13,036 nucleotides of DNA, from the NCBI GenBank assembly GCA_021779235.1, contig JAJYBA010000031.1, forward strand, positions 1 to 13,036, given 5' to 3'. Position 1 is the first letter of the stretch. Every line of letters starts with the position of its first letter. Positions 7,195 through 12,960 of the stretch are shown here, piece by piece. A model generated the notes under the pieces. That model saw only the letters and a list, made by a program, of their open reading frames with translations, searched no databases and was not told the DNA's origin. The DNA is from Bacillota bacterium. Its GTDB lineage: Bacteria; Bacillota; Clostridia; Clostridiales; Clostridiaceae. The translations under genes were made by a program, and so were the position numbers.

Positions 7195-7393
7195 GTATTT
7201 GGAGAACCGGAACAGTTTTTATTATAATTTCTAGGTTTTTTTATGAATATTAAGATGCTGCTACCATTTCCTTCGATACAGTTGATGAAATCTCCATTTG
7301 ACTATCAATATTTATAGGACGCTCTGATATAACTGTTATTAGTGATATACCTATGGATGGTTAAGTTGACTTATCCTTTTCAATATAGTATCA

Positions 7394-7422
7394 TTTACTC
7401 TAATGAATAAAAATTATATTAT
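7394..7422 (+). promoter_or_regulatory. Candidate promoter of the Rrf2-family gene
   Basis: TTTACT (7394-7399), a 17-bp spacer and TATTAT (7417-7422) form a plausible sigma-A promoter 43 bases upstream of the ATG. The surrounding sequence is so AT-rich that the exact -10 is uncertain. Confidence 0.5.
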
Positions 7423-7464
7423 ATTAAATATATATTTTAGTTTAATAAGGAGAATTAACTTACA

Positions 7465-7911
7465 ATGAATATTTCTACTAAAGGAAGATACGGTTTAAGG
7501 GCAATGGTTGATATAGCTGTGCATTCTTTGGGCGACTATATCCCCTTAAAAATTATCGCTGAAAGACAAGCTATCTCAGAAAATTATTTGGAACAAGTTT
7601 TCTCAGTGCTTAGAAAGGCTGATCTTGTAAAAAGTGCAAGAGGGTCACAGGGTGGTTATACTCTTTCAAAGGAAGCCTCAAAAATCACAGTAGGTGAAGT
7701 TTTAAGAGTTCTTGAGGGTGACTTAAGTATTACCGGAGATGATGATGGGGCCATAGGACTTGATAAAACCATAAAAGTTTGTATAAACACCATAGTGTGG
7801 AAAGAAGTTAACGAACAAATTAATAAAGTTATGGATTCTGTCACACTACAGGATATTGTAGAAAAGTATAGAAGTATAAATGCAGAATATACCTTGGACT
7901 TTATAATATAA
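7465..7911 (+). CDS. Rrf2-family transcriptional regulator, CymR-like
   Basis: The 148-residue protein opens with MNISTKGRYGLRAM, the signature N-terminus of Rrf2 regulators. A winged helix-turn-helix follows (recognition region ISENYLEQVFSVLRKA, 37-52), then the wing RGSQGGYTL (59-67) and the GEVLRVLEG segment (77-85). It has only one cysteine, C106, and so lacks the three-cysteine 2Fe-2S ligand set of IscR and NsrR. This, and the sequence from the N-terminus through YLEQ and DSVTLQDIVEKY, fits CymR, the repressor of cysteine and sulfur metabolism that works with cysteine synthase in Bacillus. In Clostridia such genes often precede iscS/iscU, but here a terminator follows at once. SD AAGGAGAA at 7447-7454. 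The CymR role is inferred from similarity; the Rrf2 family call is firm. Confidence 0.9.
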   Translation: MNISTKGRYGLRAMVDIAVHSLGDYIPLKIIAERQAISENYLEQVFSVLRKADLVKSARGSQGGYTLSKEASKITVGEVLRVLEGDLSITGDDDGAIGLDKTIKVCINTIVWKEVNEQINKVMDSVTLQDIVEKYRSINAEYTLDFII

Positions 7912-7960
7912 ATGAAGAAGAATAACACCAGTTTACTCTAAGTGTTATTCTTCTTCATTT
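7910..7960 (+). terminator. Strong terminator after the Rrf2 gene
   Basis: A perfect 19-bp stem (7910-7928 with 7942-7960) has a 13-base loop and is followed by GTTTTTATTT. It overlaps the stop codon. The A-rich left arm lets it act in both directions. Confidence 0.92.
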
Positions 7961-8105
7961 GTTTTTATTTACAATTTTTTTCATAAAATATTCTAGAGAC
8001 TTGATTTACATTTTTATTACTCTTATTGTAATATATCTATATTTGACTAAATAATGTTTCTGTTTAACACCATCAAATTGCTTTATTAATTGTTATACTT
8101 CAAAA

Positions 8106-8151
8106 AACACCTCCTTATATTGGCCCTAATAAGTCAACATAAGAAGGTGTT
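8106..8151 (-). terminator. Terminator downstream of the yebC remnant
   Basis: AACACCTCCTTAT (8106-8118) pairs with ATAAGAAGGTGTT (8139-8151) with one mismatch. On the minus strand the stem is followed by six T's (8107-8102). It lies 13 bases after the remnant's stop codon, so the original gene end has been kept. Confidence 0.75.
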
Positions 8152-8163
8152 CTAATTCCTCTT

Positions 8164-8346
8164 TTACCCCTCAAATTCCTCAGGGAACTCAGCATTGTGA
8201 TAGACATCCTGCACATCGTCGTCATCTTCAAGCATATCTATAAGCTTTTGTACCTTAACTGCACCTTCCATGCTAATAGGTGTCATGTTATCTGGTATCA
8301 TAGTAAGCCTTATTATATTATATATACCATTATGGAATACACACAT
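8164..8346 (-). pseudogene. yebC: Truncated YebC/PmpR-family gene, C-terminal ~48 codons only
   Basis: From about 8307 down to the stop at 8164 the frame reads LTMIPDNMTPISME, then LIDMLEDDDDVQDVYHN and EEFEG. This is the end of YebC/PmpR (TACO1-type) proteins, conserved DNA-binding or translation-related factors of about 240-250 residues. Everything before that, roughly four fifths of the gene, is missing. The first 13 codons of the open frame (MCVFHNG...) do not resemble YebC and have no ribosome binding site, and an in-frame TGA lies two codons before the ATG at 8346. The break at about 8308 is followed by a cluster of short repeats and then the DUF262 gene. The remnant keeps its terminator. 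I judge it non-functional, made by a deletion or insertion. Alternatively, an intact copy may exist elsewhere in the genome. Confidence 0.8.
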
Positions 8347-8365
8347 AAACCATCATGTAATCATA

Positions 8366-8413
8366 GTATACCATTATAAATTGACTAAAATCAAGCGTTT
8401 CACGATGGTATAC
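8366..8413. repeat. 9-bp inverted repeat at the yebC/DUF262 junction
   Basis: GTATACCAT (8366-8374) and ATGGTATAC (8405-8413) are exact complements 30 bases apart. A third copy of the core, TATACCATTAT, lies in direct orientation at 8323-8333 and repeats at 8367-8377. ATCATAGTA is also repeated at 8297-8305 and 8360-8368. Confidence 0.5.
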
Positions 8414-8424
8414 ATTACGATATT

Positions 8425-9594
8425 TTATTGAATATTACGTTTTGTTAGCATTTGGTCAATAGATGATTTAATACAATCGAGACATTTCTTTTGAAAACGA
8501 TAGCTAGTAGAAGAAACCCCACCAAAATCTATGAAATCGGCTTTATTCATTCCTCTTGTAATAGCTTGATATGCTAGCTTCGAATCAGCTTCCGTTAGGT
8601 CTCCATTTATAAAGAATCCTTTGCTAAGAAGATAATCATAAGATAACGTTAGTGGTATTAAAAAGCTTATGAGAAAATTATGACTACCCTGTGGAACTAT
8701 CTTTGTAACAAATTCTTTAGAACATATACTTCCAATGCCTTCGATATTTGAGATGTTATGGTAAAAAACTAAAAAGTTTTCTAAATAATCCTCAATTTCA
8801 ATTTTTTTTAATTCTAACTTTTCTGAAGTTAGTGTTTTCATTTTACTCATAAATGTTTTAACATAATATGGAGTATCATTTTTACCATCTACTAGTCCAC
8901 AATAGGAATACCCAAGACAAGCATATAAATCATAGTTTAAAGTTTTGTCTTTTTCTCTTATATCATTATATTTAAACATATTTTTAAATCTAGTTTTTTT
9001 TATTAAATTTTTAATTAATACATCTTTTACCCATAGTGAAAAATCAGAACGGTATACTACTTCATTCAGTTCTTGCTTGGTAAGTGGATTAGTAGCTTGA
9101 TTAAATCGTATGAATACTTCATATTCTAGTTCTTCATTATTGGAAACATCAATACTTTCAACATTAATTTGGCTATCTAATTCTAGACGATTCCGTACAT
9201 TTGGGGGAAGGTCTCTATACTTTTTACCATTTAGACCTCCCAATCTAGCTAAGTCTGCTAATGGATACAAATTATTTCTATATCTGTACATAGCTTTCAG
9301 CCTGTGTGCTCCATCTATAACGTTTAATAATACTTTTTCCTGTTCTGTGTCCTTAGAAAGGTATATAACAGGTATGGGTATATTAAGTAATAGAGATTCT
9401 ATTATACTTGATTCCTTTTTTCTATTGAATTTATATTCACGTTGATAGTCAGGTGATAAAACTATACCACCATGTTTTCTTGCATCTCCATCTTTAATTA
9501 AATCGCATAATACTCCGAATGAATATACATTCTTCTTTACTTTACATTCCCATTTATTAAATTCTGTTAAATCCATATTTGGTGTAGATGACAT
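8425..9594 (-). CDS. DUF262-type (ParB/GmrSD N-domain-like) protein with a DGAHR motif
   Basis: The N-terminal half matches DUF262: SPDYQREYKF (47-56), then IIESLLLNIPIPVIYL (64-79), VIDGAHRLKAMYRY (92-105) and FIRFNQATNPLTKQEL (161-176, the usual 'F.RlN..g.pLs..El'). DUF262 is the ParB/Srx-like nucleotide-binding domain found in GmrSD-type modification-dependent restriction enzymes and many lone defence-associated proteins. The canonical DGQQR is DGAHR here, closer to the DGxHR of DndB-like proteins. The C-terminal half (180-389) has no HNH nuclease motif (DUF1524) that I can see. The start is the ATG at 9594-9592 because AGGAGGA (9601-9607) lies 6 bases upstream. The frame stays open to another ATG at 9726, but that one has no ribosome binding site. 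The gene stands alone between a truncated yebC and the paralog array, which suggests acquisition by transfer. Function unknown. Confidence 0.82.
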   Translation of the reverse strand: MSSTPNMDLTEFNKWECKVKKNVYSFGVLCDLIKDGDARKHGGIVLSPDYQREYKFNRKKESSIIESLLLNIPIPVIYLSKDTEQEKVLLNVIDGAHRLKAMYRYRNNLYPLADLARLGGLNGKKYRDLPPNVRNRLELDSQINVESIDVSNNEELEYEVFIRFNQATNPLTKQELNEVVYRSDFSLWVKDVLIKNLIKKTRFKNMFKYNDIREKDKTLNYDLYACLGYSYCGLVDGKNDTPYYVKTFMSKMKTLTSEKLELKKIEIEDYLENFLVFYHNISNIEGIGSICSKEFVTKIVPQGSHNFLISFLIPLTLSYDYLLSKGFFINGDLTEADSKLAYQAITRGMNKADFIDFGGVSSTSYRFQKKCLDCIKSSIDQMLTKRNIQ

Positions 9595-9600
9595 TGTAAT

Positions 9601-9607
9601 TCCTCCT
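9601..9607 (-). promoter_or_regulatory. Ribosome binding site deciding the DUF262 start
   Basis: AGGAGGA on the minus strand, 6 bases before the ATG at 9594. This favours the 389-residue protein over a 433-residue reading from 9726. Confidence 0.8.
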
Positions 9608-9746
9608 ATTTCAGTTTGAATGCGAATTTTATAATTATTGTTATGTATATTCCTCTGTATAACAATATAAAACTTATATTTAAAAAACCCACATCTTAAT
9701 TGACGAGGATTTACTTTTGATGACATATTGTTGAAAACTCACGTAT

Positions 9747-9784
9747 AAACACCGTAAAATCCAATTGTGAATAATACGGTGTTT
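9747..9784. repeat. 10-bp perfect inverted repeat upstream of the DUF262 gene
   Basis: AAACACCGTA (9747-9756) and TACGGTGTTT (9775-9784) are exact complements with an 18-base loop. The flanks have no long T-run, so it is a weak terminator at best. It could equally be an operator or an old element end. Confidence 0.5.
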
Positions 9785-9951
9785 TAGTGGATTATCTAGT
9801 TTTCTACTTGCAAATTTCCATGTATTTATAAAAATATAAAACAACATAGTTCAAATGTTAAAAATCATTGGTTATTGAATCCATTGATACTATTCTTGTA
9901 ATAAATAATTCAATTACGTTTTATCTTATCTCACCCTCTACAACGCAAATA

Positions 9952-9977
9952 AAGAGCAAGGCTAATGCCTTACTCTT
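9952..9977 (-). terminator. Terminator of the four-paralog array
   Basis: On the minus strand AAGAGTAAGGC, loop ATTA, GCCTTGCTCTT forms an 11-bp stem with one G-U pair, followed by TATTTG. On the plus strand the same position is a C-A mismatch, so it is built for minus-strand transcripts. Its sequence resembles the terminator at 12940-12960. Confidence 0.72.
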
Positions 9978-10019
9978 ACACTTAATAAAACTTAAATTTT
10001 ATTCACACTATCGTTCCAT

Positions 10020-10061
10020 AGTATAAAATTTATATTGTATTTCAATGAAAATTTCTATACT
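10020..10061 (-). repeat. AT-rich hairpin after the last paralog
   Basis: AGTATA and AAATTT (10020-10031) pair with AAATTT and TATACT (10049-10061), with one bulged base and a 17-base loop. It lies 27 bases after the stop codon at 10088. It is too AT-rich and lacks a T-run for a classic terminator, but could shield the 3' end of the mRNA. Confidence 0.35.
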
Positions 10062-10087
10062 TTAAATGTTATTATTTAGCAAATATC

Positions 10088-10744
10088 TCAAATACCTAAT
10101 ACATCTGCAACAGTACCTATCGGTATTTTACTTTTATTTGCATCATTTTGGTAAAGTTCTGTCTGATTAGTAGGGTAACCTTGAAAACTTGGTGGCATTA
10201 TCGGCGCACTTGTTGTTAGATAACGTGCCATTGTAATAATACCAATTCCATTTGTACCAATTAATAAACTTGAACCCTCTTGAAGAAGTATCATAGCATT
10301 AGGAGTAGGCACTTGTTGAGCTTTTCCAGTTAAATCTTTTATTGTAAAAGGCACTCCATAAACACTCCAAATATCTGGTGGTGTACCAACTTCACAAACA
10401 GTTATTGTATTACCTGTCCAAGTAATAACTGCCCCACCACTTTCACCATATTCATCTACAATAAGAGGTGTTAAATATTTATTACCTTGTATCAAATTAG
10501 CAGTTCCAGGAGGTGCACCTTCAGTTCCTACAATATTGATTATTGGGATAGCACCAGTTCTATCACATGATGATGGTTGTTCTTGTTCATTGATACAATA
10601 TAATACTTCTGCTATAAGTTGAACTGTATCTACCATCCTATTTTCTACTTCCTCATATTCCTTCTGTTGCAAAGAATGCCTTGCTTCCCTAACCTTATCA
10701 ATTGCATTGTCTATAGTTTGAGAACATTGATTTACATCACTCAT
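10088..10744 (-). CDS. Tandem paralog 1 (last in transcription order), unknown family, 218 aa
   Basis: I do not recognise this family. Residues 1-55 are charged and helical (NAIDKVREARHSLQQKEYEE, then a second helix to CINEQ) and probably form a helical hairpin. Residues 62-218 are rich in Gly, Thr, Ile and Val and probably beta-stranded, with motifs GTANLIQGNKY, AVITW, NTITVCE, DIWSVYG, PTPNAMI, MARYLT and FQGY. Cysteines are C7, C50, C60 and C117, all shared by the four copies. There is no signal peptide or membrane segment. SD AAGGAGGTT lies before ATG 10744-10742. Codons 1-128 are almost identical to paralog 2, while the C-terminal part is nearer to paralog 4 (NGIGIITM.R). It is the last gene before the array terminator. 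A structural, cysteine-linked role is only a guess. Confidence 0.85.
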   Translation of the reverse strand: MSDVNQCSQTIDNAIDKVREARHSLQQKEYEEVENRMVDTVQLIAEVLYCINEQEQPSSCDRTGAIPIINIVGTEGAPPGTANLIQGNKYLTPLIVDEYGESGGAVITWTGNTITVCEVGTPPDIWSVYGVPFTIKDLTGKAQQVPTPNAMILLQEGSSLLIGTNGIGIITMARYLTTSAPIMPPSFQGYPTNQTELYQNDANKSKIPIGTVADVLGI

Positions 10745-10751
10745 ATTGATT

Positions 10752-10776
10752 TAACCTCCTTGTGATTTCCAAGGTT
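10752..10776 (-). promoter_or_regulatory. SD-pairing hairpin before paralog 1
   Basis: On the minus strand AACCTTGG (10776-10769) can pair with the CAAGG of CAAGGAGGTTA (ending at 10752), which contains the Shine-Dalgarno sequence. The stem is short (5-7 bp). Confidence 0.4.
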
Positions 10777-10793
10777 ATTGTTTATAAAATTCT

Positions 10794-11450
10794 TCAAACT
10801 CCATAAATACTATAAACAGTTCCCATTGCAACCTTACTTTTATTTTCATCATTCATATAAACTTCTGTCTGATTAGTAGAATAACCTTGAAAACTTGAAG
10901 GTGCTATCGGTGCACTTACTGTAAGATAACGCGCCATTGCGATGACACCAATCTCATTAGTACCTACTAATAAACTTGTACCATCTTCAAAGAAAATCAT
11001 AGCATAAGGTGTAGGTACTTGTTGTATTTTACCAGTTACATCTTCTATTGTTAATGGACTTCCAGTAACACTCCAAATATCTGGTGGTGTACCAACTTCA
11101 CAAACAGTTATTGTATTACCTGTCCAAGTAATAACTGCCCCACCACTTTCACCATATTCATCTACAATAAGAGGTGTTAAATATTTATTACCTTGTATCA
11201 AATTAGCAGTTCCTGGAGGTGTACCCTCAGTTCCTACAATATTGATTATTGGGATAGCACCAGTTCTATCACATGATGATGGTTGTTCTTGTTCATTGAT
11301 ACAATATAATGCTTCTGATATAAGTTGAACTGTATCTACCATCCTATTTTCTGCTTCCTCATATTCCTTCTGTTGCAAAGAATGCCTTGCTTCCCTAACC
11401 TTATCAATTGCATTGTCTATAGTTTGAACACATTGGTTTGTATCACTCAT
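10794..11450 (-). CDS. Tandem paralog 2, mosaic copy, unknown family, 218 aa
   Basis: It has the same architecture as its neighbours: an N-terminal helical third, four conserved cysteines (C7, C50, C60, C117) and a probably beta-rich remainder. By hand count, residues 1-128 differ from paralog 1 at only 6 positions, while residues 129-218 differ from it at 31 of 90. Over residues 164-218 it is instead closest to paralog 3 (about 8 differences in 55). At DNA level 147 consecutive bases (11067-11213) equal paralog 1, and 62 (10903-10964) equal paralog 3. It is therefore a mosaic of its two neighbours. SD AAGGAGGTT lies before ATG 11450-11448. The 49-base gap to paralog 1 carries only the SD and a small hairpin, so it is co-transcribed. 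Confidence 0.85.
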   Translation of the reverse strand: MSDTNQCVQTIDNAIDKVREARHSLQQKEYEEAENRMVDTVQLISEALYCINEQEQPSSCDRTGAIPIINIVGTEGTPPGTANLIQGNKYLTPLIVDEYGESGGAVITWTGNTITVCEVGTPPDIWSVTGSPLTIEDVTGKIQQVPTPYAMIFFEDGTSLLVGTNEIGVIAMARYLTVSAPIAPSSFQGYSTNQTEVYMNDENKSKVAMGTVYSIYGV

Positions 11451-11460
11451 TTTGATTTAT

Positions 11461-11483
11461 AACCTCCTTGTGGTTTCCAAAGT
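11461..11483 (-). promoter_or_regulatory. SD-pairing hairpin before paralog 2
   Basis: AACTTTGG (minus strand) faces CAAGGAGGTT. Compared with the copy before paralog 1, a C-to-T change turns one C-G pair into a U-G wobble, so pairing is kept. Confidence 0.4.
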
Positions 11484-11501
11484 TATTATTTTGAAAATTT
11501 T

Positions 11502-12158
11502 TCAAACTCCATAATTACCATAAACAGTTCCCAATGCAACCTTACTTTTATTTTCATCATTAGCATAAAGTTCTGTCTGATTAGTAGAATAACCTTGAAA
11601 AGTTGGAGACGCTATCGGTGCACTTACTGTAAGATAACGCGCCATTGCGATGACACCAATCTCATTAGTACCAGTTAATAAACTTGTACCCTCTTGAAAA
11701 CCTATCATAGCATTAGGAGTAGGAATTTGCTGTATTTTACCTGTTATATCTTTAAGTTGCATTGGTTTTCCATAAACACTCCACTTATCTACTTGTGTTC
11801 TAGGTTCACATACAGTAATTGTATTGTCTATCCAAGTAATTACTGCTCCACCATATTCACCATATTCATCTACAAAAATAGGTGTTATATACTTATTACC
11901 TACTACCAAATTTGCAGTTCCAAAAGGTGCACCATCAGTGCCTACAATATTACTAATTGGTATTGCTCCATTGCCATCACATGAAGAAGGTTGTTCAATT
12001 TTATTGATGCAATGCAAGGCTTGTGCTATTAGTTGTACATTATCAATTATTTTATTTTCACTATTCTCATAATCTTTCTGCTGTAAGGAATTTTTTGCTT
12101 CATCAACTTTGTTAATGGCATTATCTATATTTTGAATACATTGATTTATATCACTCAT
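11502..12158 (-). CDS. Tandem paralog 3, unknown family, 218 aa
   Basis: It aligns with paralogs 1 and 2 end to end without gaps, but is more diverged in the N-terminal two thirds (about 70% identical to paralog 2 over residues 1-128 by hand count). C7, C50, C60 and C117 are kept. It differs at otherwise constant places: VVGNKYITPIFVDEYGEYGG instead of the more common IQGNKYLTPLIVDEYGESGG, and QVDKWSV instead of PPDIWSV. The last quarter (EIGVIAMARYLTVSAPIA onward) is nearly the same as in paralog 2. SD AAGGAGGTT lies upstream of ATG 12158-12156. It lies 51 bases ahead of paralog 2 in the same direction and is presumably part of one transcript. No export signal. Function unknown. Confidence 0.85.
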   Translation of the reverse strand: MSDINQCIQNIDNAINKVDEAKNSLQQKDYENSENKIIDNVQLIAQALHCINKIEQPSSCDGNGAIPISNIVGTDGAPFGTANLVVGNKYITPIFVDEYGEYGGAVITWIDNTITVCEPRTQVDKWSVYGKPMQLKDITGKIQQIPTPNAMIGFQEGTSLLTGTNEIGVIAMARYLTVSAPIASPTFQGYSTNQTELYANDENKSKVALGTVYGNYGV

Positions 12159-12168
12159 TTTGCTTTGT

Positions 12169-12191
12169 AACCTCCTTGTGGTTTTAAGGTT
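12169..12191 (-). promoter_or_regulatory. SD-pairing hairpin before paralog 3
   Basis: AACCTT (12191-12186, minus strand) can pair with AAGG of AAGGAGGTT. The loop differs from the other two copies but the pairing arm is intact. Confidence 0.4.
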
Positions 12192-12208
12192 ATTATATAG
12201 AAAATGAT

Positions 12209-12853
12209 TTAAATACCAAATATTTGAGCAACAGTTCCTTGTGCTACTTTACTTCTATCAGTATAGTTCATATAAACTTCTGTCTGATTAATAGAGTAAC
12301 CTTGAAAAGTTGAAGACACCATAGGTGAATTATTTGTTATAAAACGCGACATAGTGATGACGCCAATTCCATTGCTACCAACTAATAAAGATGAACCATC
12401 TCCAAGTTGTATCATAGCATTAGGAGTAGGAATTTGTTGTACTTTGCCTGTTACATCTTTTATTGTTAGTGGAGTTCCATAAACACTCCAAATATCGGGT
12501 GGTGTAGTGGGTTCACATACAGTAATTGTATTGTCTATCCAAGTAATAATTGCTCCATTTTCAGTTATATATTTATTACCTTGTATCAAATTTGCAGTTC
12601 CAATTGGTGCACCATCAGATCCTACAATGTTATTTATTGGCATCGCACCTACACTATCGCATGGCGAATGTTGTTCGTGTTCATGCCTTTCTATTTCATT
12701 GATACAATGAAGAACCTTTGCACATTCACTTAATGCATCAATTAATTCATTCTCTGCGTGTTCAAATCTTGATTGGACAAGGTTGGATTTTGCTTCAATT
12801 AATTCTTCAATAACTTTGTCCATCTTTTTAACACATTCTTTTTGTTTACTCAT
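12209..12853 (-). CDS. Tandem paralog 4 (first in transcription order), divergent copy, 214 aa
   Basis: This is the most diverged copy. Two length changes set it apart. The linker after the helical region carries a histidine-rich insertion, RHEHEQHSPC (H57, H59, H62, C65). The VDEYGESGG loop of the other copies is deleted, so GNKYITENGAIITW is joined directly. It has the four family cysteines (C7, C50, C65, C113) plus an extra one, C44, in the second helix. The beta-rich part keeps PPDIWSVYG, PTPNAMI, GIGVITMSRF and FQGYS. The start is ATG 12853-12851 with AAGGAGATGAT upstream. Unlike the other three it lacks the conserved hairpin leader, which fits with its being the first gene of the operon. 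The family's function is unknown to me. Confidence 0.83.
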   Translation of the reverse strand: MSKQKECVKKMDKVIEELIEAKSNLVQSRFEHAENELIDALSECAKVLHCINEIERHEHEQHSPCDSVGAMPINNIVGSDGAPIGTANLIQGNKYITENGAIITWIDNTITVCEPTTPPDIWSVYGTPLTIKDVTGKVQQIPTPNAMIQLGDGSSLLVGSNGIGVITMSRFITNNSPMVSSTFQGYSINQTEVYMNYTDRSKVAQGTVAQIFGI

Positions 12854-12939
12854 TTTATTATCATCTCCTTGATTTAATATATGTGGACTAAAGTAAGGGC
12901 GTGCTATTGCAAGTGTCTTCTAAAAAAGGATATGAAATA

Positions 12940-12960
12940 AAGACAGGTCCGCCCTGCCTT
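12940..12960 (-). terminator. Terminator upstream of the paralog array
   Basis: On the minus strand AAGGCAGG, loop GCGGA, CCTGTCTT forms 8 bp with one G-U pair, followed by TATTTC. It should end a minus-strand gene lying beyond the right edge. In the last bases one minus-strand frame is open from 13036 to TAA at 13012-13010, which could be the tail of that gene. It also separates that transcript from the array. Confidence 0.6.

Larger units (their letters stand above)
9595..10087. other. Intergenic region, 493 bases, upstream of the DUF262 gene
   Basis: On the minus strand, from the paralog array towards DUF262, it holds an AT-rich hairpin (10020-10061), the terminator of the array (9952-9977), a 10-bp inverted repeat (9747-9784) and the DUF262 leader. 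The best DUF262 promoter I can find is weak: TTGTTA, 17 bp, AACAAT within 9630-9660. No gene, RNA gene or mobile-element end is evident. Confidence 0.5.
10088..12853 (-). repeat. Four-copy tandem gene array, period about 707 bp
   Basis: Stop codons of successive copies lie at 10088, 10794, 11502 and 12209, so the unit is 706-708 bp including a 49-51 base spacer. The three spacers are themselves alike (a CAAGGAGGTTA motif and an upstream AACCTTGG-like stretch). The array grew by tandem duplication. Confidence 0.9.

Noticed and set aside
8197..8379. Plus-strand ORF over the yebC remnant
   Set aside because: It is the complement of the YebC C-terminal coding sequence, whose family motifs lie on the minus strand.
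9595..9726. N-terminal extension of the DUF262 gene to an ATG at 9726 (433 residues)
   Set aside because: No ribosome binding site precedes 9726, the extra 44 residues look like translated leader, and a strong AGGAGGA stands 6 bases before the ATG at 9594.
10088..12853. CRISPR array or non-coding repeat as an explanation of the ~707-bp repeats
   Set aside because: The repeat unit is a full open reading frame with RBS, with conservation at the protein level and no short repeat-spacer structure.
12862..12900. Sigma-K-like -10 (CATATATTA, minus strand 12883-12875) before paralog 4, with an AC at a possible -35
   Set aside because: Transcription would begin inside the Shine-Dalgarno sequence, leaving almost no leader. 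It is suggestive of sporulation control but not good enough to annotate.
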